From positions 6,033,703 through 6,097,702 of the forward strand of contig NC_064037.1 in the NCBI RefSeq assembly GCF_932526225.1: 64,000 nucleotides of DNA. The letters run 5' to 3'. Source of the DNA: Nematostella vectensis. Its lineage: Eukaryota; Cnidaria; Anthozoa; Actiniaria; Edwardsiidae. Positions within the stretch are counted from its first letter, which is position 1. Each line of letters begins with the position of its first letter. Positions 1 through 11,645 of this stretch are shown here, piece after piece. A model generated the notes under the pieces. The model was not told the DNA's origin. It searched no databases and saw nothing but the letters and a program-made list of their open reading frames with translations. Both the position numbers and the translations under genes were made by a program.

Positions 1-172
1 ACCTAGTCCCTGGCTAGTCCCTAGGTTTCCCGTGAGTTTTCGGGTTACCTGTGGTTACCAGGCCTCTGGGCTGGATCTTACCAGACCCTCTACCCACACG
101 GTAAACAGGAGTCCCAAAAAGAATGCCAGTAACTGAGTAATATACAACTTTGAACAAGGGACGACGAACAAC
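1..172. other. 3' flank of SLC22-like copy 1, duplicated downstream of copy 2
   Basis: This stretch lies directly downstream of the copy 1 stop codon on the minus strand. It matches 11430-11645, the region downstream of copy 2: shared blocks include CCTCTGGGCTGGATCT, CCCACACGG and ATACAACTTTGAA. The tandem duplication therefore extended past the coding region. No gene is seen here; it probably holds 3' UTR. Confidence 0.6.
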
Positions 173-3100
173 TCAGAGTTGAATGGTCAACTCCTGTAAC
201 TCTGTGTCCTTTTCTTCTCTCAGCGGTTTCCCACCGCAGCAAGGTATCCCATAATAATCTTTAGCGGCCTCGGCCTCTTCGATCGTCTGGTGCATTTTGG
301 CGAACAGCGTCTCTGGCAGCCAATAGGAGAGCGCACCGTTTAGAAGAGCGACCGCGCCAAATATTGAGACCGGGAGAGCCAGTGAGAGACCTGGAAACTG
401 TGCCTAATTATTAAAGATATGACTTAATAAGCAAATGCCAAGATCTAGAGAAATCAAGTCAAAAGCATAGACAGTATTTGGTTGTCAGATTACTCACGGT
501 CATTCCGATGTACGGAGCTATGATGGCTCCAACGCGAGCACTCGTAGAACCTACTCCAGTGGCGATGTTTCTGTGGAAGAGACAGTAGATGGAGACGATG
601 GTGAATTTAATCGCATGATGAATATAGATTCTTAGAAGAAACCGTGTTCTTTTTTTCTTCTTGATATGCTAATTGTGATAGTGCACGACTGGTCGTGTCA
701 GTGCGTGACTGGCCGTGACACTGCGTAACTGATCGTGACAGTGCGTGACTGATTCTGAAGCTGCGTGACTGATGGTGTCAGTGCGTGACTGATTGTGACG
801 CTGCGTGATTGATGGTGTCAGTGCGTGACTGATGCTGACGCTGCGTGACTGATCGTGACATTGCATGACTGATCGTGACGCTGCGTGACTGATGGTGTCA
901 GTGTGTGACTGATCGTGACGTTACGTGACTGATCGTGACGTGATCGTGAATGCATGAGTGGTCGTGTCAGTGCGTTACCGATCGTGACTATACCTTACCT
1001 CAAAAGCGTTGGGAAAAGCTCAGAAGTAATGAGGTAGATAGAGGCCCAGTTCATGTTACCAATTACCGAAGCGACTATTGCCATAGTAGTCGTAGTCAAA
1101 GGGTAATCTGAATTTAAGGACAAAAAGTAATCTTTATTTTTGTTAGAATTGGCTCCAATCTCGTAGCAGGAGCCTTTCCCATTTCTGCGCAACCTTCGTC
1201 TACACGAAATCTAAAAGTAAGGTCTCTTGCGCATTCTCAGGCCTGTTCTTCGTCGGGGCAAGCTTTTTGTTTGGGCATACAGTTTCGCACAGAAATAGGA
1301 CAGGCTCTTGAAAGGAGAAAAAGGCTTCCGAAACCCTTGAAATGAAAAAAATAATAATAAAAGCTTCAATGTTTACCCTTATGAATGGCCAGCATGATAA
1401 ACAGCACGACAGCCACGGTGATAGCACAGCACCCATGTGTCAGCCTTCTTCCCACTCTAAAAAAGCATTCAATACCTATATGGCTTTCATAAACAAACGG
1501 TAATGATAAAAGAAGAGCGATGCAGGCCTTACCTCTTAAAGAGAACCCACTGGATTGGTATATTGATGAAACCGATACCATTCATGATAAAATAGTTAGT
1601 GTAGATGTCACCTGCGAGCTGGGAGACGAAAATGTACGTGCCGAATGCGAGGAGCGACACAGCGAACCTACAATAACAGATGGATATGTATAAGCCGAAA
1701 GCAACCCGAAGACACTACGAAGATAGTCCGTTGACCATTTCGTGTTTCATTAGGTCTCTCCAAACGAAAATCGCAACCAGTATGAGCTGATATCCAATCC
1801 CCATTATACAATTCAGGTTTTGATTAGTCAAATTTCCACCGCTTCCGTGAGTGAGGTAACTTCCTTCAAATAATAACAATCACTGTAGACGAAAAATTGA
1901 ATTAACCCTTAGAGATAGAAAAGATATGAAAAACAAAAGGCGGGCAGTTGTAGATAACTTGGACAAAGTGGTGTGTAAATATAATACTATATCAATGATA
2001 ACGGTGTCACATGGGTGCGTGCAATAGTAGATACCATTGATAGAGAACTATACAATCCCACTTTCTCACCTTTCTCCCGCAGAGCATATCAAGATAATTA
2101 TATCTCTTCGCCTTTTTCCAGTTCCTTAGAAATCTCTCAAATTACTGCCAAGTAAGCACTATTGTGTAGCACTATTCTTATACGAGGAAGAATTAAAACA
2201 TTTGAACCTAATAATACCATTGGAATGCGAGAATAAAGGTCCACTTTCTCAGCTTTTTCCCTCTTAGCATATCAAGGGGAGTATATTTCTTCGCCTCTTT
2301 CTCTTCATTTATCTGATCCTGGCGGATGTTCTGTATCAAGTCCCTCAGAGCGGCCGAGTCCACGGATTCTTTTCCTTTCTTGGGCCCGTACTTCATGATG
2401 ACGGAATGCGCCTCGTCCACGTAGCCATGGGCAACCAGCCAGCGAGGGGACTCGGGGATCCATCTGAGAAGTGTTTTAGCATAAGTCAGTTTTGGAGGAA
2501 TATTATTGTATTGACTGCGGACATCAGGGCCGTAACAGGAGGTGGGGGTGGGTGTGGGGCACTGGGGGCTTGTGCCCCCCACCCCCCCCCCCCCAATATT
2601 TTCTTAATGTTTCTGTATTGTGCCCCTCCTATATTTCGAAGCCTGCTACGGCACTGGACATAGAGGACATGTAAGAGGAGTATATAAGGGCATTATAATA
2701 GCGTTACACCTAATTTGCGTTTCATAGACCCGCGGGTGATTATACACTGGAAGAACATTTTTTGCGGGAAAACTATGGCTGGAAAACGGCACGCCATATT
2801 GATTTTGCTGAACGCAAGACCATTGTCTTCCTAACACGTTTCCCTATGAAAGTGCTATTATAGGCGCAATAAATGTTTCGTTGTGAAGTTTATTAGATGA
2901 AATAATTAAGTTTAGCTGACTTTGGCAAAAAAATTATAGCTATGAAAACATTTTAATTTCAGGATTCCTTTGTCTGTCCGTAACACAATGTTTTAATTAC
3001 TTTAAATACATGTTTCTAGTTGAACGCAGGAGATATCAGGGTCGGGCGGCTCTACTGGCACGTGACCCCCTTCCCCTGATATTAAAAAAAACTGACCAGC

Positions 3101-4484
3101 TGGTCTGTGCCCCCCCTTAATATTTTCTTCTTTGGTATTGTGACCCTCCCCCCCCCCCCCTTACTCACCTCCAAAGGAAAATCGCCAGTACACCAGGAGC
3201 TGTGTAAATCACAAGTAAAATTTTCCAGTCTCGAACAAAGAAAGCTACTGCATAATTCACCAATTCCGTAGTCATCCATGTCAAGGTTGTGTAGATCGCA
3301 ATGAGAGTGCGAGCTTTTGGACCCACGTACTCGCTGATAAGCACGTATTCTGATAACATAGCCCCAGCCGTGCCAGCTCCGACCACGAAACGAAGGAAGG
3401 CGAAGAAGGAGATGCAGTCAACAAACACGCACGAGACACCCGCTACGACCTGGAAATTAAAAAAAATCAATGAGGTCATAAGATCAATTTAGGGTTACTA
3501 GGTGAAGATTTAAAAAATCCGAAAATCAGAACGGCACAGCTGAGATAGCCTCAACAGAAAACGAGTTGTTCTAAAAAGGAAAAGTCCTTGACCTCGTCCA
3601 AAGTGGCCTACCTTAGGGTTAAAATCGATTTTGGCGACGATCACCGCCGTCTGTTGTTATCGGTGCCCCTCCCCTCCCCCCACCCCGGGCTTTGGGTGCT
3701 GGCCCGTGTAGCGGTGATATCATCTTTAGTGTCTGTGCTTACACACAAATTAGCGAAACATCAACCCCTCCCCGATGATTAATCGACTATGTAAAAATAC
3801 TCGACCGATAAAACCATTGTTACCATGAGGGCGTATGAGAGATAGAAGCACTTTTTTCTCCCCCAGGCATCCGAGATAAAACCGCTGACCAGTGAGCCGA
3901 CCAGCATGCCCACGAAGAAGCAGGACTGCAGAGTAGCACCCAGGTACGCGCGGTCACAGATCAAATTCCACTAAAACACAACAATTTGTTAAGAGTCTCT
4001 TTGAAGGCTCATTTGGAAGTAGATTTTGACACTATGTTTACCTGCAACGTGTCTTGGCGCCAGGGTTATACCTTTCAGGGTCATACCTTCTGCTGTTTAC
4101 CTTACCTGTTAATGTTCTTCGCCATCGATGTGAGAACCCCTTCCCATCCCAAGCACCTCTAACCTCACCCCTCCCCCCACCTACCTCAGATACCGTAGTT
4201 CTCATCGGTCCATCAAACTCGTATTCCGTGCAGTTGTCGCAGCACGTATTTGGAAAGCAAGTGAGGTTGGGCGTGGCACAGTGGAACCGGGGTGTCCCGA
4301 ATGCGAACACGACAGAGACGAACTGCCCACAGACTGGGAACATGAGGAAATAGAACACCACCCAAAGCGTTCTCTGGTAGCTGCCGAACGAGCGCACGTG
4401 AGCAAAGATGTCGTCAAAATGGTTTTGCTTGGTCGATATGCTGTTAGGCTTAAGCCCAGAGATTGCCCAATGATCGTCGTCCAT
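173..4484 (-). CDS. SLC22-family organic cation/carnitine-type transporter, copy 1 (9 exons, 533 aa)
   Basis: A major facilitator transporter of the plasma membrane; SLC22 members move organic cations, anions or carnitine, and the substrate here is unknown. Coding exons read on the minus strand: 4185-4484, 3824-3970, 3169-3449, 2218-2463, 1533-1667, 1377-1456, 999-1107, 498-570 and 173-403. All junctions are GT-AG and in phase, giving an unbroken 534-codon frame. Exon 1 carries an N-terminal cytoplasmic segment, TM1 (about residues 37-59) and a Cys-rich first loop with sequons NLT and NCT. Exon 2 has the MFS motif DAWGRKK (residues 134-140). Exons 3-4 join at RWIPESPRWL (243-252), the SLC22 signature. 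The last exon has PETL and a polar tail. The start is the ATG at 4484; an acceptor-like CAG upstream suggests a 5' UTR exon. The family is clear, the subfamily is not. Confidence 0.9.
671..990. repeat. 20-bp minisatellite in intron 7 of SLC22-like copy 1
   Basis: About 15 degenerate units of GTGACTGATCGTGACGCTGC and variants (GATGGTGTCAGTGC). The array lies within intron 7 and reaches to about 10 nt from the exon 7 donor at 998. The equivalent intron of copy 2 keeps only about three units (near 12150-12200), so the array expanded in copy 1 or contracted in copy 2 after the duplication. Confidence 0.9.
2525..2656. mobile_element. 132-bp TIR element (MITE) in intron 3 of copy 1, 5-bp target duplication
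   Basis: Ends are CAGGGCCGTAACAGG and the inverse of CAGTGCCGTAGCAGG. It is flanked by GACAT at 2520-2524 and 2657-2661. The paralogous intron of copy 2 (about 13466-13480) has a single uninterrupted GGACATACAG, an empty site. The interior is rich in G and C homopolymers. The element has no coding capacity. Confidence 0.8.
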
Positions 4485-5330
4485 TTTATGTTTTGTTTTC
4501 GACAATGGTTTGTTCGCTGATTTTTCTGAAAGAGAGCAGGAGGGTTAAATAAAATACTTCATCCCTGAACGAGTATGAAACCGTGATCAAACCGTGACAA
4601 CTAACTCTCACATCGAATTTCAGCATGTTCAAGGGCAACATATGATAGACAATGAGGGTGCGTGTCAATTCAAGGTCTCACATCGACTTTCATCTCCAAG
4701 CAGGAGATGTCATTTGTGCCATAAATACCTTATTAGAGCCCGGGCGCCTTTTGAACTGCTAAGTCTGCTAACACATTTGCACTTTCTCAAAATGAAGCAG
4801 CCTACTTGAAATAAATCCATTCTCGCATAATTTAAACGGTTTACCGAATCAATATATTGAAATCAGCCAAGCGTTCATTACAGTCAAACCGACCGTTTGG
4901 AACATATCAATATTTGGGTGACCTTAAATCTCGCTCGGCCAATCTCTTGGAGGCCTGGGTCTAAGGGCTTTTCAAGACTTGTGTTATAAAGATTTGACCA
5001 AGCGATAAAGTTTTTTTGACACATTTTTGCCTCGAGTCTCAAATTGAAAGGAATCAGCATTTTTCACCATGTTTTATGGAGATCAGGGAGCGGGTAAACT
5101 TTAGCTCTTCTAAATATGGGCATCAATGCCCATATAAGGCAATGCATACGAAGGACACTATCCGTGGGGAATATGTTTGATATGCATGCGGCGCAACATT
5201 GGTATTTTGATCGGCAGATTTTCTGAGCAAGTTGCAAAACATGCGCGTAGTTCGCAGAATAAATAAATAACTGCGATAACGCAGTTTAGCAGTTATTTGT
5301 ATTCTGCACGTTTCGAAAGGAATCTATTGT
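4485..5330. other. Upstream region of SLC22-like copy 1, no gene seen
   Basis: AT-rich sequence upstream of copy 1. An acceptor-like TTTCAG on the minus strand near 4530 could end a 5' UTR intron. I see no coding frame with recognisable protein and no clear core promoter. Confidence 0.4.
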
Positions 5331-5518
5331 TAGTGTACTAGTGTTGGTGTACAAGGTGTACAAGTGTACATAGTGTTGGTATGTGTGTAATTCACGCTGT
5401 GTATTCGGTATAAATAGTGTGAGTTTGTCATGTTCATTCTTTGGCTTTCGACACGTAAGCGACGAGACTAAACTTCAGTGGAAAGACTAAACTTCAGTGG
5501 AAAGACTAAACTTCGAAA

Positions 5519-6007
5519 ATGTCCCACACAGAGGAAGATGTTTCCACTTCATCCCTTATGCAATTTTCGCAATTGATCGATTGAAAAGCTTAATACATTT
5601 GCGAAAGCCTTATCAGAGCAAAACGGAACACGCGTAGAACGGGCTATGCTTAAGGCAAAAAGGGACCTTGTAAATCAAAAGGAAATCAACAGCAACTGGG
5701 TCACTGCGCGCAGGTTATGGAGAAGCTCGAGGACGCAGCTGCGAATATTGAAACGCGTTCTATAGAAACAGCAAAACGACGGATTCTGGAAGGCACAGAG
5801 CTAGTCAGGAGGAGGATGAAAATCATCAAAATTGATGAAAAGAGCGAGTTTGGTTGGGCCACCGTGAACGAGTACATTTCGGACGACCTCGCGTCTGATA
5901 CGGATGATAAAAAGCGGCTTTACCGATCCGAGAAACGCACGGAGAAAAAGCAGAAGGATAAGGTACGCCAGCGAAGGGAGAAGTTCTTAAGGACAAGATC
6001 TCAATAA
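5519..6007 (+). pseudogene. Gag-like remnant of a DIRS/Ngaro-type retroelement
   Basis: An open frame at 5717-6007 encodes a highly charged 96-aa peptide with the segment SEFGWATVNEY, then SDDLASDTDDKK and a Lys/Arg-rich tail. This resembles the gag-like ORF seen with cnidarian DIRS-type elements (from memory, not searched). Upstream, a frame starting at ATG 5519 (MSHTEEDVSTSSLMQF) stops at TGA within 80 bases, and the segment FAKALSEQNGTRVERAMLKA lies in a different frame, so the gene is broken by frameshift and stop codons. No reverse transcriptase or recombinase follows. The sequence just upstream (5330-5515) has direct repeats such as GACTAAACTTCAGTGGAAA and could be an LTR or leader remnant. 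Confidence 0.45.
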
Positions 6008-6663
6008 AGTGCTACTGCTTCGACCAACGTCATCAGTCCCGGGTCCAGCGCCAGCAATACCCGAAAACTTGGGCTGTGTTATCAGATAAGTAATTTTTTA
6101 CAACTACTACTGCTTTATCAGGCTCCGGATGTATCTTAGTCGCTTACAAGGTCGAAATACAATGTTCTCCATGTATTTGTGCGTATGTGTGTTTATTCCG
6201 AGGATAAGGGTAGATTTCACTCGCACATCAAAAGGAAAAGCCTCAAGAAAGATTGTTTCTTCGTAAACATGAGCCTTCTCAACCGGAGCCGAGACTCCCA
6301 TAAAAAGACGGTGGCCTGATCGTCGGAAAACAAATTTTAACCCTTAGGGATAGCACTTTGAGTGCGGTCAAGAGAGCAATTCTTATCCGTAAAGGATTAG
6401 CGCATTAGGTCTGGTTGAAGCAATTGCTCGACCCGAGCACTAAAAAAAACTATTTTCTGTTTTCTTAATTGCGGTCCATATAATAGGCCACCATCGAGCA
6501 CATCTTTTGTCTGACTACATTAATGTCTAGTTATAATCAGAATGTGATGCTCCACGAGCGTGAGACCCTCTATACGGTTAGCAGAAATAGAAAAAAAAAT
6601 TGAACAAGCCCTAAGGGATAGCAGTTAGTAAAATACTATACCTTTTATACCCGTAGCGCCGCC

Positions 6664-6787
6664 CCTGACGTATAGGGACGTGACACATAGGGACGTGACA
6701 CATAGGGACGTGACACATAGGGACGTGACACATAGGGACGTGACACATAGGGACGTGACACATAGGGACGTGACACATAGGGACGTT
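6664..6787. repeat. 15-bp minisatellite
   Basis: About eight near-perfect units of TAGGGACGTGACACA. The ORF reading MCHVP repeats through it on the minus strand is an artefact of a period divisible by three. Confidence 0.95.
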
Positions 6788-6889
6788 TGTCAAAATTACC
6801 TATAAAGACGCTCATACCAAGCAACTGAGCGCCTGATCTTTAGGGACGTTACCTACGGGTCTGTGGGGGATTAGGAGGACCACAATGGT

Positions 6890-7900
6890 CAATTTATTCA
6901 TTGTAGGAGGGGAGGGCGGGTGCCCAAAATACACAGGACCTTACATGTGTATTTTGTGTCACAACCTCTCTCCCCTTACCATGCATTTCTCAACCTTTAA
7001 TTTTACACCCTATGCCTTTCCCATTTGTCTGAAAACACCATAAAATAGCCCTCATTGAGTAAGCGCATTACATAGCCACTCAAACCAGTCCCCCCTCTAG
7101 AATCTAATGGTAGAGGAGCATGATAAGGGAAAATAAGCAATTGCGATAAGAACTTTTTGACAAATTACTAGCCCCCTCCCTGCTCATCCCCCAAAATACC
7201 CAAACCTGAGTTCTATACATAAAATATACCAAGCATAGAAACTTACCTCCCAAACAAATACCCAAACCTAAATTCTATATACCCCAAACATACAAAATCT
7301 TGCTATAAGGGAGCTTCAACACTCAGATTTGCTTATTAGATCAAATCAATTTTATTCCATTTTTATAAAAAAAGACAACAAACTCTATGCAGTAGGCACA
7401 GAAAGAAAATGGGCCTGAAGTATCACCGAATATGAATATATATATTCCATATGATATCTGCTCTAGTGAAGCTTGGAGTCTTTGGTACCCAGGGTATGAC
7501 TACACTCCCATTCTCCTATAATCTCCAAGACCTAGTAATCAAACCTGGTACAAGTTTACTTTGTCTTCACAACCTGTGTCAGCACACCCCATGTGACACA
7601 CCCCTTTGCCCTTACCATGCTTTTTCCTCACCCTAGTTTACACTCTATACCTTTTTCCCATTTGTCCGCACACACAATGAAATACCCCTCAATGGCTCTA
7701 CCTTGGTGTTAGAACCTGTGTATTGTGCACGACTTGTGTTACAAAACTTCCTTTGTTTGTTAAAAAGAATCATGATAAAAACAGCGAATGAAGTCTTTTG
7801 GGGATGGTTCTTACACCGAGGTATACATACACCCCTCATTGAATAAGCACATTATTACATAGCCCCTCAAACAAGTTCCCCCTCAGAATACATTTCATAA
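6890..7900. repeat. Diverged tandem duplication, no gene
   Basis: Blocks around 6955-7095 recur at about 7565-7690 and 7825-7890, for example CCCTTACCATGC, TTTCCCATTTGTC and CATTACATAG followed by CCCTCAAAC or CACTCAAAC. These are old duplicated copies of about 0.6 kb. No protein is recognised. Confidence 0.6.
7702..7821. mobile_element. 120-bp TIR element (MITE) with TA target site
   Basis: The left end CCTTGGTGTTAGAACC is inverted at the right end (GGTTCTTACACCGAGG), with about 14 of 16 bases matching. TA flanks both ends (7700-7701 and 7822-7823), as for Tc1/mariner-type elements. No coding capacity. It lies within the duplicated block described above. Confidence 0.65.
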
Positions 7901-9242
7901 AAAGCCATAATGTGAGCATTTGACTTTTTTTACATCGAGTAATAGCAAACTAATGCAGCAATGTATAATGACTGCCACCCCTGAGATTTAAAGATCATAG
8001 CAAATCTATTTATTCCAGGATAAATATAAACATTGAAACATAGTACTTTCATGTAGTGTCTTTTAATGGCATACAATAAACAGTGACTCGCGGCCAATCT
8101 GTATACGATTTAGCTTAATTTTTTTTATGAGACTCGCTGCCATTCTGTATGAGTTTCATTTTAGTTTCAATATCCAAGCTTAAATTTCTTCTTGGAGTGT
8201 CTTCATTCCGAGTGCGAAAGCAAGATAAATCCAGGGAAATTCTGTGCAGTTGTATGACTCGAAGAAGCGTACAACTAAATAATTGGTGATCATTCCGCGT
8301 TCATTACAGTACGATTAGCTGAAGTCGTAAGAATAACCCTTCAAATGAGGTCTCTTGCCGATGAGAAACAACACAAATAGGATTTATCTAACGCACTGAG
8401 TCAGCGAAATCCTTGCTTAATCAGATAAGAAGAAATCACTGCTAGCAGAGAGTTAAAAAGCGGCGTTCAACATGATTTTAGTCATTCGACGAAACCGCCA
8501 TTTTGTTTTTCTATTCTGAGGTTGAGGCGTGTCCGCGTGAGACTGGGCATACTAATACTTATCTCTGATTGGTTAATCAGATTGTTTATCAAATACAACC
8601 AAAAATGGTAATGTTCCGCACTGGTCTACATAACCAAAAAGGGACTTGTCATATTTAACCGATAACTGATAGAGGTAACAAAAGTTAATAAAACTACGCG
8701 GTGCGCTCTTGTGGTCCAGTTTCAATCAAAATGAGTTTAAAAATACACATAAAAAGGAAAAACAGCTTGCACGGCTGGACCGCAGAAGACGGGCCGTTCT
8801 GTGTAGAGAGAGACATGACGAAAAAACCTGGAAACCGCGCAATTCCAGATATAGAGAGAAGACACAATTCTTCAGTGGCTATAGGTTCCTTGTATTACGG
8901 ACTGATTTTTAAAACACAAATAACGTGAGGCCGAAGTGCACATAACCAGATTTTGGCTTTTTAAGATAATTTTTTCTTGATCATCATTGCCCTGTGTATC
9001 AGTTCAGGGACGAAGAGCTCAAATTTCAATGACACTTTACAAAAAGTCGCATCAATTAAAAAAAAGTCGCACTTTCTTAGTATTCTTACTCTTGTGTACA
9101 ACCCTGTTGTCGAGAAGAATAAAATTGGTACCTCCCTCCAAGCGGTCAGCTAGTCCTTTCTTCATCATCCCCTCGGCAGTATACCAGCGAGATGCCTATG
9201 TCAAAAATAGGGGCATTATCACGGAAGAGCTTTTAAGCTTTT

Positions 9243-9333
9243 AAAATGCTCTGTCGGAGTTAAACAAGGCTGTATGTTAAGTCCCACCTTATTCCATTTA
9301 TTTTAGTGATCTTCCTGAGACCGTTTTAAAGCT
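9243..9333 (+). pseudogene. Fragment of a LINE-type reverse transcriptase
   Basis: The frame reads KCSVGVKQGCMLSPTLFHLF, then a stop, then SDLPETVL. This matches the conserved GVxQGxxLSPxLFxLF-NDLP region of non-LTR reverse transcriptases. The in-frame TAG replaces part of the segment, and no catalytic YADD box is seen nearby. A dead fragment. Confidence 0.65.
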
Positions 9334-9584
9334 GTCCTTGTGAGGGCCTGTTCATCCTTCGTAAATTACCATGTCCAGTATTTTATACTACGTTGAATCA
9401 ATTTGACATAGAGTATGTGATAACAGCAAACCCATATATTGGGTTAGCATAGTAGAAGAATTTATATTCTTTTAATCAGCGTTTGGGGAAGTCTGGGAAA
9501 CGCAAAATGAATTAAAAAATAAAGAGAGTTTCTTGAATAATATTTATCAAGTTAAAAGACTTTTCAGAAGTCAGGGTCCGCATT

Positions 9585-10010
9585 GGGGGGGGGGGGACAT
9601 CTGCATGTCGGTAGTCAGTTGAAATTTCCATAATTTGTCGGTAATCGGTAAGAATGATCGGTCTTTGCCGGTGGTCGGTGAATCTTAGCTAGTACGTCGC
9701 TTTTGTACTAAATTTCATGTATAAACAAGATTAAACATTAAGGATGGATTAGTAATTAATGACATATTAATAATAAATGAATTATGGATTAATAATTGAC
9801 TGAAAGGTTGATGCAACAGATAATACATAGTGCTGATTCTGAAATGGCCGAATTTAAGTAGATTGAAGATGGAAGTAAAGAGTAAAAATACAGGAAATAA
9901 TAAAATGTCGGTAGTCGGCAAATATTTTTTTGTCACTAGTTTTTTTTCATGTTTCGTCGGTAGTCAGATAATTTTAAGCCGTTTGTCGCTAGTCGGTTAA
10001 CGCCATCCAG
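9585..10010. repeat. Interspersed GTCGGTAGTCGG motif repeats
   Basis: Variants of GTCGGTAGTCGG or GTCGGTAATCGG recur about eight times, in two clusters (9608-9685 and 9906-9998) separated by about 220 bp of AT-rich DNA. No gene seen. Confidence 0.6.
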
Positions 10011-10844
10011 ACCCTGAGAAGTGGCTCAGTGAGATATATAATGACGACAAAAAATTTTGACATAAAAATAACCTACCATGGCTACGTACTTTTAAGTTCT
10101 TTAAAAAAAAAGTTTATAATCATTACGTTTTAGGACCCTTCCTATTGAACATCCACTACAATGATCAAGGATATTACCCTCACGACACTAAGGATTAGTG
10201 CGATAAACTATCGAGAGCGGGCGATATGAATTAGACCACATAAAAAACCCGAGGAAAGAATGTGTAAAAAAATGCTAACTAGAAGAAATGGAAGTGGGAG
10301 ACTACTTTCTGTTAAAATGCACGTTATATGATGAGAAACAATAGTCCTTGACGATATGGTAGCAAAGAAAATTAATCCAAAATATTTAAGGAGGAAGGAA
10401 CACGTACTATTCCACTTCCTAACATTTAGCACTGTTTTCTAGCCAATCTAAGTGGTCCCAAAATATGGGCCTCGAACATGAAAACTTTACAGTATTTGCA
10501 TCAGGCACTCTTTTTATCGTCTCAGTATATTCTTAAGGGATCGATAATAGGGTCTGACACTCGAACTCATCCCACACCCCCACACCCCCCTTTGACATCA
10601 GCATGACCAGAGTTTGCTAAGCAAGCTCAGAGAAAACTAACCGAGTATATGAAAATGATACCCACCAAGACCTCCTTTTTCTTGTGAGTTTACCTTTTTC
10701 TAGTGAGCCAAAAATGTATTGTTTTTAAATCTTAAGTATTGATAACCATGCAAATATTGTATATAGGTCGTTTATACATCAATTTTAAAAAAATCTGAAA
10801 TATGTTTTCCTGAAATATCTAGATCTATCGGATCAATTGAGCTT

Positions 10845-11075
10845 TAGGGCCACCAGGTATAAATAAAAGATATCTGGTAAAGGTTATTAATACCCGATGA
10901 ATCTGGAGTAGATTAAAAGCATAATACCCGGTAACATTTCATCGGGTAAAGTTATTTAAAATATAAATACCCGGTAAAGCGTTATCAGGTTATCGGGTAA
11001 AAGAAAATATAAATACCAGATAAAGCGTTATCGGGTAAAAGAAAATATAAATACCCGATGGAGCGTTATGGGGTA
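10845..11075. repeat. Tandem repeats built on TACCCGATAAAG...TTATCGGGTA
   Basis: Four to five units of roughly 50 bp, each with a small inverted motif (ATACCCGATAAAG and TTATCGGGTAAAA) and an AAGAAAATATAA spacer. Each unit could form a short hairpin. No coding sequence. Confidence 0.75.
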
Positions 11076-11280
11076 AAAACAAAATGCCTCTTTACAAGGA
11101 CGGATCCACAAGGACCATACTCCACCTCAACCATAGTACCATACTAGGCTGGCCGCAAAGAAAGGGGAGGATAACTCGACAACGGTGTCCTGGATCCCCA
11201 TCCGATCCTCCCTAATCTGTCTAAGGGGATCAAGAACTGTGAAAAGGAACATTAAAATGCATAAAAATATCGCGAAAAAG

Positions 11281-11391
11281 AAAGCATAGTAAGACAAAAC
11301 TGTTTGGTTTAGCAAGTAAAGCATAGTAAGACAAAACTGTTTGGTTTAGCAAGTAAAGCATAGTAAGACAAAACTGTTTGGTTTAGCAAGT
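11281..11391. repeat. Three exact 37-bp tandem repeats
   Basis: Units starting at 11281, 11318 and 11355 read AAAGCATAGTAAGACAAAAC and onward to AGCAAGT with no differences seen, so the triplication is recent. Confidence 0.95.
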
Positions 11392-11645
11392 AAAGCATTG
11401 TACCCCACACCAAGCACTCCAGTCTTAGTCCCCTTCTCCCTGTCTTTTTTAGGTTTCCTGGGAAGATTTGGGTTAGCTGTGGTTAAAAGGCCTCTGGGCT
11501 GGATCTCCCCAGATCCTCTCCCCACACGGCAAACATAGGAATCCCAAAAAGAACTTTTAAGACAAAACTTTTAACTTTTTTTTACTTAAAAGTAATTAGC
11601 CAGTAACAAGTTGTATACAACTTTGAAAAAGGATTGATGAAAGAA

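Noticed and set aside
3806-3823. Longer exon 2 in SLC22-like copies 1 and 2 ending at TCG|GTCGAG
   Set aside because: The ATG|GTAACA donor gives 147 nt, the same as in copy 3, is a better donor and keeps phase.
8701-8928. Two overlapping charged ORFs (RLDRRRRAVLCRERHDEK)
   Set aside because: Vaguely like N-terminal parts of transposon proteins but too short and in competing frames; left unannotated.
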